Positions 1 through 9,012 are shown, counted from the first letter of the stretch. The stretch is DNA of 64,000 nucleotides from Streptomyces sp. NBC_00461 (GCF_036013935.1 NZ_CP107902.1:6295001-6359000); one strand, 5' to 3'. Made by a program: numbers and translations. The notes: generated from the sequence alone by a model not told the origin.

Positions 1-92
1 GGAACCCCATCCATCCGAGTGACAGTAACCATTAAATGAGAGTAACTCTCAAAATATGGCTGCCGTCAATCGCCAGTCGGTATCGGGACCTG

Positions 93-123
93 AAAAATGG
101 CCACGGCTGGAGTGCCGTGGCCA
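93..123 (-). terminator. Intrinsic terminator of the hemolysin III gene
   Basis: Read on the minus strand, a perfect 10-bp stem (98-107 with 114-123, arms TGGCCACGGC and GCCGTGGCCA, 6-nt loop) is followed by five T residues (the AAAAA at 93-97). It lies 20 nt beyond the stop codon of the minus-strand gene, the canonical position for its terminator. Confidence 0.8.
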
Positions 124-143
124 TGGAGAAAGCGGTGGAGCGG

Positions 144-890
144 TTACCCGTGCTGGTACGCCACCAGCGAGATGCCCACGTAGTGGACGACGAAGGCGGC
201 CAGCGTGAGCGAGTGGAAGACCTCGTGGAAGCCGAACCAGCGTGGTGACGGGTTCGGCCGCTTGATGCCGTAGATCACGCCGCCCGCGCTGTAGAGGAGA
301 CCGCCCACGATCACGAGGACCAGCACCGCGATGCCGCCGGCGTGCATGAAGTCCGGCAGGAAGAAGACGGCCGCCCAGCCCATCGCGATGTAGCAGGGGG
401 TGTAGAGCCAGCGCGGGGCGCCGACCCAGAAGACGCGGAAGATGATGCCCGCGGCCGCGGCGCCCCAGATGCCCCACAGCAGCCACTGCCCCTTGGCGCC
501 CGGCAGCAGCAGCATCGTCAGCGGTGTGTAAGTGCCCGCGATGATCAGGAAGATGTTGGCGTGATCGAGTCGGCGCAGGACGCCGTCCATGCGCGGGCTC
601 CAGTTGCCCCGGTGGTACAGCGCGCTGACGCCGAACAGCAGGCAGGCCGTCAGGGCGAAGATCCCGCAGGCGATGCGCCCCCTGGGTGAGTCCGCGAGGG
701 CGGTGAGCACCAGGCCGGAGACGAGTGCGGCCGGGAACATGCCCAGATGCAGCCAGCCGCGGAGCTTCGGCTTGATCGGCTCGGCGAGCTGCTGGGCGTG
801 CTGCTTTAGCTGGTGTGGCAGGGAGGGGGCGCCGGAGTCGCGGCCGGCGGCCGGCGTGTCCGTGGGCGCGTCGGGGACGGGCGCAGTCAT
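144..890 (-). CDS. trhA: Hemolysin III family (TrhA/YqfA-like) membrane protein
   Basis: 248 aa with a hydrophilic N-terminal tail of about 45 residues, then about seven hydrophobic segments. The pattern SALYHRGNW ... RRLDHANIFLIIAGTYTPL and a late HEVFHSL motif match the PAQR/hemolysin III family, whose conserved Ser, His and Asp residues form a metal site in the membrane. Family members are linked to membrane-lipid homeostasis; a true haemolytic role is doubtful. The ATG start at 890 has a weak AGGA upstream. The gene stands alone, divergent from pckG, and has its own terminator. The imperfect inverted repeat at 903-920 may be its operator. Confidence 0.88.
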   Translation of the reverse strand: MTAPVPDAPTDTPAAGRDSGAPSLPHQLKQHAQQLAEPIKPKLRGWLHLGMFPAALVSGLVLTALADSPRGRIACGIFALTACLLFGVSALYHRGNWSPRMDGVLRRLDHANIFLIIAGTYTPLTMLLLPGAKGQWLLWGIWGAAAAGIIFRVFWVGAPRWLYTPCYIAMGWAAVFFLPDFMHAGGIAVLVLVIVGGLLYSAGGVIYGIKRPNPSPRWFGFHEVFHSLTLAAFVVHYVGISLVAYQHG

Positions 891-902
891 GCGCTGAATC
901 CT

Positions 903-920
903 ACCTACGCAACCGTAAGT
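903..920 (-). promoter_or_regulatory. Imperfect inverted repeat upstream of trhA
   Basis: ACCTACG-CAAC-CGTAAGT: 7-bp arms with one mismatch around a 4-nt spacer, 13 nt upstream of the trhA ATG. A TAGGAT hexamer (minus strand, 898-903) abuts it and could be a -10 box. TACG/CGTA half-sites of this size are typical of TetR-type operators. The regulator is unknown and not adjacent. Confidence 0.35.
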
Positions 921-1092
921 TAGGGATGAGCACGGGCCGAGAACCGGTCAAGAGTGGCCATCCTCTCACGGGAGTTGAGTCCGCGTCCGGCAGGCAAAAG
1001 AACCGTCAGGTGAACTCAACGTGCACGCAAAAACACGCTGGGAAACACAGCGAGGCGTGACGATCCCCACTCCGCTCACCTGTGAGGCCCTC

Positions 1093-1121
1093 TGGACATA
1101 TGGGCACCCACGTCGCATGAT
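1093..1121 (+). promoter_or_regulatory. Candidate promoter of pckG
   Basis: TGGACA (1093-1098), 17-bp spacer, CATGAT (1116-1121) resembles a housekeeping-sigma promoter and would give an untranslated leader of about 100 nt before the GTG at 1232. The assignment is by eye only. Nothing else recognisable was seen in the 340-nt gap apart from the trhA inverted repeat. Confidence 0.35.
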
Positions 1122-1231
1122 CATATGAGTGCGGTCGGCACCGGATGAGCGCTGAGGATCCAGCCACGAAGCATCCGGGCCGCAGCCCCCACGGGGCCTC
1201 CCAACAAAAAATCCCTCATTTAGGAGCAATC

Positions 1232-3055
1232 GTGGCGCGCGACAACGCGGCTCCCACCGTCATCCCCACCAACCATCAGGAACTGGTCTCGTGGGTGAAC
1301 GAGATCGCTGAACTGACCCAGCCGGACAGCGTGGTCTGGTGTGACGGATCCGAGGCCGAGTACGAGCGGCTGTGCGAAGAGCTCGTCGCGAAGGGCACGT
1401 TCAAGAAACTCGACCCGATCAAGCGCCCGAACTCCTTCTACGCGGCCTCCGACCCGAGCGACGTCGCGCGTGTCGAGGACCGCACCTTCATCTGCTCCGA
1501 GAAGGAGGCGGACGCCGGCCCGACCAACCACTGGAAGGACCCCGCCGAGATGCGGGACATCTTCGCCGGTGAGAAGGGCGTCTTCCGCGGCTCGATGAAG
1601 GGCCGGACGATGTACGTCGTCCCGTTCTGCATGGGCCCCCTCGGCTCGGACCTCTCCGCGATCGGCGTCGAGATCACCGACTCCGCCTACGTCGCCGTAT
1701 CGATGCGCACGATGACCCGCATGGGACAGCCGGTCCTTGACGAACTCGGCTCCGACGGCTTCTTCGTGAAGGCCGTCCACACCCTCGGCGCGCCCCTCGC
1801 CCAGGGCGAGACGGACGTCCCGTGGCCCTGCAACTCCACCAAGTACATCTCGCACTTCCCCGAGGACCGCGAGATCTGGTCCTACGGCTCCGGCTACGGC
1901 GGCAACGCGCTGCTCGGCAAGAAGTGCTACGCCCTGCGCATCGCGTCCGTGATGGCCCGCGACGAGGGCTGGCTCGCCGAGCACATGCTGGTGCTCAAGC
2001 TCACCCCGCCGCACGGGGAGCCGAAGTACGTGGCGGCGGCGTTCCCCTCCGCCTGCGGCAAGACCAACCTCGCCATGCTGGAGCCCACGATCTCCGGCTG
2101 GACGGTCGAGACGATCGGCGACGACATCGCCTGGATGCGCTTCGGCGAGGACGGCCGGCTGTACGCGATCAACCCCGAGGCCGGCTTCTTCGGCGTCGCG
2201 CCCGGCACCGGTGAGCACACCAACGCCAACGCGATGAAGACGCTGTGGGGCAACTCGGTCTTCACCAACGTCGCACTCACCGACGACAACGACGTCTGGT
2301 GGGAGGGCATGACGGAGGAGACACCGGCCCATCTGACGGACTGGAAGGGCAACTCCTGGACGCCGGAGTCCCCGACCCCGGCCGCCCACCCCAACGCCCG
2401 CTTCACCACCCCCGCCGCCCAGTGCCCGATCATCGCGCCCGAGTGGGAGGACCCCAAGGGCGTGCCGATCTCGGCGATCCTGTTCGGCGGCCGGCGCGCC
2501 ACCGCGGTCCCGCTGGTGACGGAGTCCTTCGACTGGAACCACGGCGTCTTCCTCGGTGCCAACGTGGCCTCCGAGAAGACCGCCGCAGCCGAGGGCAAGG
2601 TCGGCGAACTGCGCCGCGACCCCTTCGCCATGCTGCCGTTCTGCGGCTACAACATGGGCGACTACATGGGTCACTGGGTCGACGTCGCCAAGGACAAGGA
2701 CCAGTCGAAGCTCCCGAAGATCTACTACGTCAACTGGTTCCGCAAGAACGACGAGGGCAAGTTCGTCTGGCCCGGCTTCGGCGAGAACAGCCGCGTCCTG
2801 AAGTGGATCGTCGACCGCCTCGACGGCAAGGCGGACGGCGTCGAGACCCCGATCGGCGTCCTGCCGGCCAAGGGCGCCCTCGACACCAAGGGCCTCGACC
2901 TCTCCGAGGCGGACCTGGACTTCCTCCTCACGGTCGACACGGAGGTCTGGCGCGAGGAGGCCGCGCTGGTGCCCGAGCACCTCAACACCTTCGGCGAGCA
3001 CACCCCGAAGGAACTGTGGGACGAGTACCGAGCGCTGGTCGAGCGCCTGGGCTGA
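1232..3055 (+). CDS. pckG: Phosphoenolpyruvate carboxykinase (GTP)
   Basis: 607 aa, the usual length for the GTP-dependent enzyme, which interconverts oxaloacetate + GTP and PEP + GDP + CO2 at the start of gluconeogenesis. Visible signatures are [13 protein letters not shown] near residue 272 (the family P-loop with its hyper-reactive Cys), the metal/substrate region [10 protein letters not shown], and [21 protein letters not shown]. The GTG at 1232 is preferred over the upstream ATG at 1145 because AGGAG sits 7-11 nt before it and the protein then begins [10 protein letters not shown], as in actinobacterial homologues. It is monocistronic, with a terminator-like hairpin at 3166. Confidence 0.97.
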   Translation: MARDNAAPTVIPTNHQELVSWVNEIAELTQPDSVVWCDGSEAEYERLCEELVAKGTFKKLDPIKRPNSFYAASDPSDVARVEDRTFICSEKEADAGPTNHWKDPAEMRDIFAGEKGVFRGSMKGRTMYVVPFCMGPLGSDLSAIGVEITDSAYVAVSMRTMTRMGQPVLDELGSDGFFVKAVHTLGAPLAQGETDVPWPCNSTKYISHFPEDREIWSYGSGYGGNALLGKKCYALRIASVMARDEGWLAEHMLVLKLTPPHGEPKYVAAAFPSACGKTNLAMLEPTISGWTVETIGDDIAWMRFGEDGRLYAINPEAGFFGVAPGTGEHTNANAMKTLWGNSVFTNVALTDDNDVWWEGMTEETPAHLTDWKGNSWTPESPTPAAHPNARFTTPAAQCPIIAPEWEDPKGVPISAILFGGRRATAVPLVTESFDWNHGVFLGANVASEKTAAAEGKVGELRRDPFAMLPFCGYNMGDYMGHWVDVAKDKDQSKLPKIYYVNWFRKNDEGKFVWPGFGENSRVLKWIVDRLDGKADGVETPIGVLPAKGALDTKGLDLSEADLDFLLTVDTEVWREEAALVPEHLNTFGEHTPKELWDEYRALVERLG

Positions 3056-3165
3056 GCCCGCACCGATACTCCGCGGCCGGCTGGGATGTGCCCTGACCAC
3101 AGATCGTCACGGCCGGCCGCGGTGACCGACCGGCGAGGTTCCGCACAACGGCGTGCGGGGCTCAG

Positions 3166-3226
3166 GGCCTGTCGTCGCGTTCCCGTCCGCCCCGATGGGA
3201 AGGTGACGACAGGCCTTCGTCTTTTT
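3166..3226 (+). terminator. Terminator-like hairpin after pckG
   Basis: An 11-bp perfect stem (GGCCTGTCGTC at 3166-3176 with GACGACAGGCC at 3205-3215) encloses a smaller GTTCCC/GGGAA-type hairpin and is followed by TTCGTC and T5 (3222-3226). It lies between pckG and the kinase gene and probably ends pckG transcription. Confidence 0.6.
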
Positions 3227-3307
3227 CCGCCATCACCTCTGTGCGGACCCGGATTTCGCGGGACACTCGGGACATCCTGCAACGAACCCCGAAATGAGGT
3301 GAGCGGG

Positions 3308-4294
3308 GTGCGCACACCGGTCAGCGATCCGATGAAGGTGGGGCCGTACCGCATCGTCGGGCGGCTCGGCTCCGGCGGCATGGGCTGGGTCTATCTCGGC
3401 CGTTCGCCGGCCGGGCGCGAGGTGGCGGTGAAGGTGGTGCGCCCCGAACTGGCGGCGGAGCCCGAGTTCCGTGAGCGCTTCGCCCGCGAGGTCGCGGCCG
3501 CCCGCGTCGTCAGCGGCGCCTACACGGCGGCGGTCGTCGACGCCGACACGGAGGCCGAACTGCCCTGGCTGGCCACGATGTACGTGCCCGGCCCGTCACT
3601 GGCGGAGGCGGTCCGCACGGACGGGCCGCTGCCCGAGGAACAGGTGCGCCGGCTCGGCGCGTTCCTGGTCGAGGCGCTGCAGGCCGTGCACGCGGCCAAG
3701 GTCGTGCACCGCGACCTCAAACCGTCCAACGTGCTGCTGGCCTCCGACGGCCCGCGCGTCATCGACTTCGGGATCTCCCGCGTCGACGGGGCCCCCGGCC
3801 TCACCCGGGCCGGCCTCGTCGTCGGCACCCCGCCCTTCATGTCGCCGGAGCAGATGAAGGGCGCGCCCGTCGGCCCGCCGAGCGACGTCTTCTCCCTCGG
3901 CGGGGTGCTGGTGTACGCCCTGTCGGGCCGGCCGCCGCACGGGACGGGGGATTCGGTGCGCTACCAGGTCGTGTTCGGCCCCCCGCACCTCGACGTCGTA
4001 CCGCCGGGTCTGCGGCCGTTGCTCTCGCGGTGTCTGGCCAAGCGGCCCGAGGACCGGCCCGGGCTCGACGAACTGCTGGCCGGGCTGGTCGAGGGGGACG
4101 GGCAGCCGCCCTCGTGGCCCCCGCCCAAGGTGCGGCGGACGATCGAGGTCCGGGTCGGTGAACTGGCCGCCCGCCGCGCCTCCGGTACGAGCGTGTCGGT
4201 GCCCTCGTGTCTGATGCTGCACGCCCAGGCGCTGCTGGACGCCGGACTGACCGACGAGATGGTCGCCCGGGCGGTGGGCCGTGACACCCTCTGA
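3308..4294 (+). CDS. Soluble serine/threonine protein kinase
   Basis: 328 aa from the GTG at 3308, which has a GAGGTGAG-type ribosome site; an open frame extends upstream to 3086 but without family similarity. Kinase hallmarks: glycine loop RLGSGGMGWVY (19-29), ATP lysine K42, catalytic HRDLKPSN (from 134), DFG (153-155) and a GTPPFMSPEQ activation/P+1 segment. There is no transmembrane helix and no PASTA repeats. The last 50 residues form a small helical tail of unknown role. The gene overlaps the next one by 14 nt, suggesting translational coupling, and lies just upstream of the TerY-P-type triad, so it may belong to the same signalling unit. Substrate unknown. Confidence 0.92.
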   Translation: MRTPVSDPMKVGPYRIVGRLGSGGMGWVYLGRSPAGREVAVKVVRPELAAEPEFRERFAREVAAARVVSGAYTAAVVDADTEAELPWLATMYVPGPSLAEAVRTDGPLPEEQVRRLGAFLVEALQAVHAAKVVHRDLKPSNVLLASDGPRVIDFGISRVDGAPGLTRAGLVVGTPPFMSPEQMKGAPVGPPSDVFSLGGVLVYALSGRPPHGTGDSVRYQVVFGPPHLDVVPPGLRPLLSRCLAKRPEDRPGLDELLAGLVEGDGQPPSWPPPKVRRTIEVRVGELAARRASGTSVSVPSCLMLHAQALLDAGLTDEMVARAVGRDTL

Positions 4295-4736
4295 GTCCTT
4301 TCCCGGACCCGTCCATGAAATCGGCACGCACTGGCGGCAGTTGGTGCAGAAATGGGGCGCCGGATGGAATTACCGCGCCGTGGCGGACACCGATTCCGTG
4401 TCGTTGCAATTCGATCTCGAGGAAACGGGTCGTATGCTCACGGTCCGGTTCATGACCACCAAGCGGCTGCTCGTCGCCTTTGTCACCGACGGTCATTTCC
4501 TGCGCCACGACCAACTGGCCGTCGCCGCGGCCGCGTCGAACGCGTGGAATACCGAACAGCTGAATCCCATGCTTTCCGTGTGGGACGTGCGAGGGCCGCG
4601 CCCGTGTCTCGCCGGGGTGTGCGACCTTCCGCTGACCTGCCGTGTCACCCAGGCGGACTTCGACGCCCTGGCCAGCGATTGGGTGGAACGGGCGCGGCAG
4701 ATGTTCACCCGTTGCCATCAGGTTTTCAAGCTGTAG
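4281..4736 (+). CDS. YbjN-like domain protein
   Basis: 151 aa, GTG start inside the 3' end of the kinase gene (14-nt overlap). The alternating strands and helices, with the conserved-looking block LTVRFMTTKRLLVAFVTDG and WNTEQLNPMLSVWDV, resemble the YbjN/type III chaperone-like fold, small proteins often found beside signalling or secretion genes. No catalytic residues are recognisable. The overlap suggests it works with the kinase, perhaps as partner or substrate; that is inference. Confidence 0.6.
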   Translation: MTPSESFPGPVHEIGTHWRQLVQKWGAGWNYRAVADTDSVSLQFDLEETGRMLTVRFMTTKRLLVAFVTDGHFLRHDQLAVAAAASNAWNTEQLNPMLSVWDVRGPRPCLAGVCDLPLTCRVTQADFDALASDWVERARQMFTRCHQVFKL

Positions 4737-4829
4737 AAGTGACAGGCGTGAGGGGTCTCAACCCCTTTCGGGTAAGGGCGTATTGCCTTCACTATGGGCA
4801 CGGGTCTTTTCAGGCCACGGGGGGTGCCC

Positions 4830-5825
4830 ATGAGACGGTCGCTCTGTTTCACCATGCTTGCCGGGATTCTCTTCGTGATGGTGCCGGCGGGTCAGGCGGC
4901 CGGGGCCGACGGCGCGTGCGACGGGGGTTTCTCGGCGCGGCTGCGGTGCTGGTACGACTGGCTCGGCCGCGGGGCCGTCACGGTCAGACTGAACCGGGAG
5001 CTGTCCCTCGACGCGGCGGGCGACCGGGCCGATCGCGTCGGGGCCGTCCTGGGCCGGCGCGAGAACCTCGTCGTCGAGGTGCCGGCCGGTGTCACCACGG
5101 GGGAGGGCGGCACGGTGCTGCTGGTGCTGGCGGGCCACCGGTTCGTCGATCCCGAGGCCCGGATCAGCCGGCTGACTCCTGTGACCGTGCAGGAGCTGAA
5201 CGGCCGTCATGTCTGCGATCCCGGGGACATCCATGACCTGTGCGCCCTCCTCGGCAGGCGCGAGGTGACCGGCAGGGAGCTGACCGCGCGATCGGACGTC
5301 GCCGTCCTCGGCGCGGAGCACTCGGTCGCGATCGGCTCCGCCGCCTCGCATCCGCCCGCCTCCTCCGCGGCCCGGGAGAAGACGAAGGGCGCCTCGGGAC
5401 AGTCCGGCACCGACCCCGCCACGATCCTCGTCGCCGTCATGGCCGTCCTGCTCGTCCTCCTCCTCGCCGCCCTCGTGTACGTCGTCCGCCGCTCCCGCCC
5501 CCTCGCCGCTCCCGGCGCCCTGCCTGCGTCATCCGGCCGCGCCGCGGAGACCACCACCCGCCTCAGGACCACACCGGCCGCCGCACCCGGCCGCAGTCCG
5601 GCGTCCCGAAAAGGCCCCTCCCGCTCCGCCGTCGTACGCACCGACCTGCACCCCCAGGGATACGTCGAACTCGACCGGGTCCTGTACCGGGCGGTGTGGG
5701 CACAGCCCGGACAGCCGCCGCCGGGGCCCGGCGCCCGCGTCGACGTCACCGACGCACCGGAACCCGACTCCGACGTCCTGTACGCCTTCCCGCCCGCCAC
5801 CGGACGGCAGACCCACGCCCGTTGA
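4830..5825 (+). CDS. Membrane-anchored protein, signal peptide plus one C-terminal-half TM helix
   Basis: 331 aa from the ATG at 4830, which has GGGGGT 4-9 nt upstream; an in-frame ATG at 4794 lacks a ribosome site. A Sec signal peptide (MRRSLCFTMLAGILFV...GQAAGA) precedes an extracytoplasmic domain of about 170 residues, a Ser/Ala/Lys-rich linker, one TM helix (ATILVAVMAVLLVLLLAALV) and a basic cytoplasmic tail of about 110 residues containing a short folded-looking end (VELDRVLYRAVWAQPG). No known family was recognised. The position just before the vWA-PP2C-kinase triad suggests a membrane input or anchor for it. Confidence 0.75.
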   Translation: MRRSLCFTMLAGILFVMVPAGQAAGADGACDGGFSARLRCWYDWLGRGAVTVRLNRELSLDAAGDRADRVGAVLGRRENLVVEVPAGVTTGEGGTVLLVLAGHRFVDPEARISRLTPVTVQELNGRHVCDPGDIHDLCALLGRREVTGRELTARSDVAVLGAEHSVAIGSAASHPPASSAAREKTKGASGQSGTDPATILVAVMAVLLVLLLAALVYVVRRSRPLAAPGALPASSGRAAETTTRLRTTPAAAPGRSPASRKGPSRSAVVRTDLHPQGYVELDRVLYRAVWAQPGQPPPGPGARVDVTDAPEPDSDVLYAFPPATGRQTHAR

Positions 5826-5849
5826 CGCACCGCTCCACCAGGAGACGCC

Positions 5850-6611
5850 ATGTCCAGCGAATACCCGCCCACCCTGCCGGCGGAGTACGCCGACATCGAG
5901 TTCGAGAACAACGCCCAGCGCCTGCCGCTGGTGCTGTGCCTCGACACCTCCAGCTCCATGGCGGGCGCGCCGATCCAGACGCTCAACAACGCCCTCGTGG
6001 AGTGGACCCGCGAACTGCACGACGACGTCGCCCTCAGCTACAGCGTCGAGGTCGCCGTGATCACCTTCGGCGGCCAGGCCGTCGCCGCCTGGCGCGGGCC
6101 CAGCCTCCTCGCCCCGGGCGCGCGGGTGAGCCCGTTCGTACCCGCCCACCAGTTCCGGCCGCCCCAGCTGGGCGCCGCGGGCGTGACCCTGATGACGGAG
6201 GCCCTGGAACTGTCGATGCACATCGTCGCCGCCCGCAAGGCCGAACTGCGCGCCTCCGGGCTGCAGTACCACCGCCCGCAGATCTGCCTGGTCACCGACG
6301 GCCTGCCGACCGACGCCCAGGGCCGGCGCACCGACACCTGGCAGCGCCTCGTGCCCGTCCTCGCCGACGAGCAGCGGGCCCGCCGCTTCCGGCTGTACGC
6401 GATCGGCGTCGGCGGCATCACCGACCTGGGCGAGCAGGTGCTGCGCGCTTTCGCCCCGAAGTTCAACGCGACCATCCACGGCTTCCCGTTCCGGGAACTG
6501 CTGCAGATGATGTCCGCCAGCGCGAACGCCGAGCAGAAGGGCGCCGGCGACGAGGTCTTCGAGAAGATCTTCAGCCAGTTCAAGACCCAGCGCCCGGCCT
6601 GGGAGAGCTAG
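5850..6611 (+). CDS. TerY-like von Willebrand factor A protein
   Basis: 253 aa consisting of one vWA domain. The metal-ion-dependent adhesion site is intact: DTSSS at 32-36, with a downstream threonine (GVTLMTEAL) and VTDGLPTD. It has no signal peptide, so it is cytoplasmic. It is followed 3 nt later by a PP2C phosphatase and then a kinase, the arrangement called the TerY-P triad in comparative-genomic work on tellurium-resistance-linked (Ter) stress systems. In such systems the vWA protein is thought to scaffold a metal-dependent signalling complex around phosphorylation. No terD-family gene is in this window. Confidence 0.9.
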   Translation: MSSEYPPTLPAEYADIEFENNAQRLPLVLCLDTSSSMAGAPIQTLNNALVEWTRELHDDVALSYSVEVAVITFGGQAVAAWRGPSLLAPGARVSPFVPAHQFRPPQLGAAGVTLMTEALELSMHIVAARKAELRASGLQYHRPQICLVTDGLPTDAQGRRTDTWQRLVPVLADEQRARRFRLYAIGVGGITDLGEQVLRAFAPKFNATIHGFPFRELLQMMSASANAEQKGAGDEVFEKIFSQFKTQRPAWES

Positions 6612-6614
6612 CCG

Positions 6615-7412
6615 ATGGGCACGCCCGCCTCCGACTGGCGCATCCACGGCATGAGCGTCGAGGGCTACCGGCACCGCCGCGACGGCCTCCCCTGCCAGGA
6701 CGCGTGCGCCCACACCGAGTCGGGACCGCTCACCGTCCTGGCCGTCGCGGACGGCGCCGGCAGCCGCCCGCGCTCCGAGGAGGGCTCGCGGCTCGCGGTC
6801 GCACTGGCCGCCGAACACTTCGTACGGCGGGCCGCGGCGGCCGCGGACGACCCGCCGGGCGAGAGCGTGCACGAGCTGCTCCTGGACGCGTTCCACGACG
6901 TCACCAAGGTGTTCCTCGACACCACGGGGCCGGGCGCCGCGGACTTCGCGACCACCCTCACCGTCGTGGTCCTCGCGCCCGGCTGGCTGGGCCACCTCAG
7001 CGTCGGCGACGGCTTCGTCGTACTGCGCGCCGGCAGCGAGGACGGTGAACGGCAGTTCCATCTGCTGCCGCAGCCGCCCGCCGTCAGCGAGTACAGCAAC
7101 GAGACCGTCTTCCTCACCTCGCCCGACGCGGCCCACCAGGTGCACACCGACTGCGTGAGCGACGAGGGCGTCGACGGCGTGCTGCTGTCCACCGACGGAC
7201 TGGCGCAGGCCGCGCTCTCCCGGTCCGCCGGCGGACCGCCCACCCCGAACGCCTCCTTCGTGGACGCCGTCTTCCGCTCCCTCGACGCCCCCGGACCCCT
7301 CACCGACAGCGCGCAGGAGAACCTGGCCGCGCTGCTCAGGTCGGACCGGCTGACCGCGCTGAACGCGGACGACAAGACGCTCCTGCGGGCCGTGCGCAGG
7401 GCACGGTCATGA
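6615..7412 (+). CDS. PP2C-family serine/threonine phosphatase
   Basis: 265 aa. The metal-binding motif VADGAGS (44-50) corresponds to the DGHG motif in the compact PP2C_2 branch; FATTLTVVVL, SVGDGFVVL and LSTDGLAQA supply the other metal aspartates. Middle gene of the vWA-PP2C-kinase triad; its stop overlaps the kinase start by 4 nt (ATGA). It presumably reverses phosphorylation by the neighbouring kinases. No regulatory domain is attached. Confidence 0.9.
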   Translation: MGTPASDWRIHGMSVEGYRHRRDGLPCQDACAHTESGPLTVLAVADGAGSRPRSEEGSRLAVALAAEHFVRRAAAAADDPPGESVHELLLDAFHDVTKVFLDTTGPGAADFATTLTVVVLAPGWLGHLSVGDGFVVLRAGSEDGERQFHLLPQPPAVSEYSNETVFLTSPDAAHQVHTDCVSDEGVDGVLLSTDGLAQAALSRSAGGPPTPNASFVDAVFRSLDAPGPLTDSAQENLAALLRSDRLTALNADDKTLLRAVRRARS

Positions 7413-8584
7413 GCGGCCGCGTCGTCCACCTGGACGGAAAGCCGGTGGTGCTCGCCGAACTCCCGCTGAAGGGCGGCGGCCAGGCGGCCGTCTTCCCCGT
7501 CGAGGGCGACCACACGACGGTCGTCAAGCTCTACCGCGATCCGCCGGGCCCCGACCAGGAGCGGCGGCTGGCCCGGATGCTCACCATGTCACCGCTGGCC
7601 GCCCGCCCCACCGACCGCTTCCAGCCGCCCGAGCTGGCCTGGCCCACCGCGCTCGCCCGCGGCACCGGCGGCGAGTTCCTCGGCTACGCCATGCACCGGT
7701 TCGGCGAGCCCGGACACGTCCAGCTGGTCGGCCTGTTCACCCGCGCCCAGCGCCTCAGGCTCTTCCCCGACCGGGCCGACTGGCGGTTCATGCTCGGCGT
7801 CGCCTGGAACCTCGCGTTCATGACCGCGCGCATGCACTACGACAACCTCGTCATCGGCGACTTCTCCAGCAGCAACGTCGTCGTCGACACCAACGGCTTC
7901 GTCACCTTCCTCGACTGCGACTCCATCGCCTTCACCGACCCCGTGACCGGCGAACCGTTCCCGTGTCTGATGCACACCACCGACTACTCGGCCCCCGAGC
8001 GGCAGGCGGGCGGCCCCGCCACCCGCGCCAGCGACGACTTCGCGCTCGCGGTGCTCGTCTACCAGCTGCTGACGGCAGGCAACCACCCCTTCGGGGGCGT
8101 GCCGCACGACAGCACCTCCGAGTCGACCGTGAAGGACAACATCGCCTCCAGCGTCTCCTACGTCGTACGCCCGGAGCTGGTCACCATCCCGCGCGGCACC
8201 GTCGACCCGTCGGTCCTTCCGCCCGAGCTGCTCACCCTGGCCCGCGCCGCCTTCGGCCCCGGCGTGCACGCCCCCGCCGCGCGGCCACCGGCGGAGGCCT
8301 GGCTGCGCGCCCTCGACGGGGAGCGCTCCCGCATACGGGTGTGCCCGCACCGTCCGCTGCACACTTACGGCGCCCACATGCCGGCCTGCCCCTGGTGCAC
8401 CCGGGCCGCGCTGACCGGCCACGACGCGTTCAACGGCCCCCGGCCCGTGCCGGTGCGGGCGCCGGTTCCCCCACCGCCCCCGCAGGAGGCCCCGGCCGCC
8501 CGCCGGTTCGGCGCGCTGTGGACGGCGGGCCTGCTGATCGTGCTGGTGCTGATCGTCGTGATCGTGGCGGGCCTGCTGCACTGA
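7409..8584 (+). CDS. Divergent protein kinase with Cys-rich motif and C-terminal TM helix (TerY-P kinase)
   Basis: 391 aa. The N-terminal kinase domain is atypical: GGGQAAVFPV as glycine loop, K40 as likely ATP lysine, IGDFSSSNVVV in place of HRDxxxxN, and FLDCDS in place of DFG. About residues 310-335 form a probable zinc ribbon (CPHRPLHTYG ... CPWC), then a Pro-rich linker and one TM helix at the extreme C-terminus (LLIVLVLIVVIVAGLL), giving a tail-anchored topology with the kinase in the cytoplasm. It completes the vWA-PP2C-kinase triad and starts inside the phosphatase gene. Confidence 0.88.
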   Translation: MSGRVVHLDGKPVVLAELPLKGGGQAAVFPVEGDHTTVVKLYRDPPGPDQERRLARMLTMSPLAARPTDRFQPPELAWPTALARGTGGEFLGYAMHRFGEPGHVQLVGLFTRAQRLRLFPDRADWRFMLGVAWNLAFMTARMHYDNLVIGDFSSSNVVVDTNGFVTFLDCDSIAFTDPVTGEPFPCLMHTTDYSAPERQAGGPATRASDDFALAVLVYQLLTAGNHPFGGVPHDSTSESTVKDNIASSVSYVVRPELVTIPRGTVDPSVLPPELLTLARAAFGPGVHAPAARPPAEAWLRALDGERSRIRVCPHRPLHTYGAHMPACPWCTRAALTGHDAFNGPRPVPVRAPVPPPPPQEAPAARRFGALWTAGLLIVLVLIVVIVAGLLH

Positions 8585-8586
8585 GG

Positions 8587-8796
8587 TCAGTTCGCCCGCC
8601 CCCATCAGCGTCACCTCCTCGCGGTCCCGGAAGTCGCCGGTGAGGTCGGTGAGCGCCTTCTTCAGCCGGGCCGGCCGGTCGCCGTCCATCGAGCCCGAGG
8701 TGTCGAGGACGTAGACGGTTCGGGACGGGTGGCGCAGCTCGTTCTCGTAGGAGTCGAGCAGCCCGTCGGCGACGGAACGGCCGCCCGGGAAGGGCA
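8587..8796 (-). pseudogene. Remnant of a vWA-domain gene
   Basis: On the minus strand about 70 codons read like the start of a vWA domain: DGLLDSYENELRHPSRTVYV, then LDTSGSMDGDRP with the MIDAS motif, then KKALTDLTGDFRDREEVTLM. Upstream there is no start or leader, only the intergenic repeat. Downstream the similarity stops as the frame meets the 3' end of the kinase gene. It resembles the vWA part of substrate-binding/vWA proteins, and is broken at both ends. Confidence 0.7.
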
Positions 8797-8811
8797 GTTC
8801 GCGGCGGCCTC

Positions 8812-8946
8812 CGGCTCTGCCGCGTGAGCGCGACAAGCCACACTGAACCCGCACCCACGGCGACTGCGGTCCCCCCTGGGGCGCGGGGCTGTACCGATGT
8901 GCGGCTCTGCCGCGTGAGCGCGACAAGCCACAACGAACCCGCACCC
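8812..8946. repeat. Two copies of a Streptomyces-type dispersed intergenic repeat
   Basis: A 45-bp unit beginning CGGCTCTGCCGCGTGAGCG occurs at 8812-8856 and again at 8902-8946, exactly 90 bp apart, identical except for two bases. Between them is CCCCCTGGGGCGCGGGGCTG. From memory, close relatives of this unit are scattered between genes in many Streptomyces genomes. It abuts the vWA remnant, so it may mark a deletion or recombination junction. Confidence 0.75.
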
Positions 8947-9012
8947 GCAGAACAACAGGGCCCCCTACGGCGAACAGGCACCCCCCGCCCAAGCCAACGC
9001 AGTGCATGGCGC

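Noticed and set aside
36..248. 70-codon frame at the left edge
   Set aside because: Runs antisense into trhA and through its terminator; no ribosome site.
1631..1640. ATGGGCCCCC inside pckG as a further copy of the Tad promoter motif
   Set aside because: Only the left half matches, it is in coding sequence, and no -10 lies 23 bp downstream.
1220..3100. 626-codon open frame opposite pckG
   Set aside because: Antisense frame kept open by GC-rich codon bias; its peptide has no domain pattern and pckG is certain.
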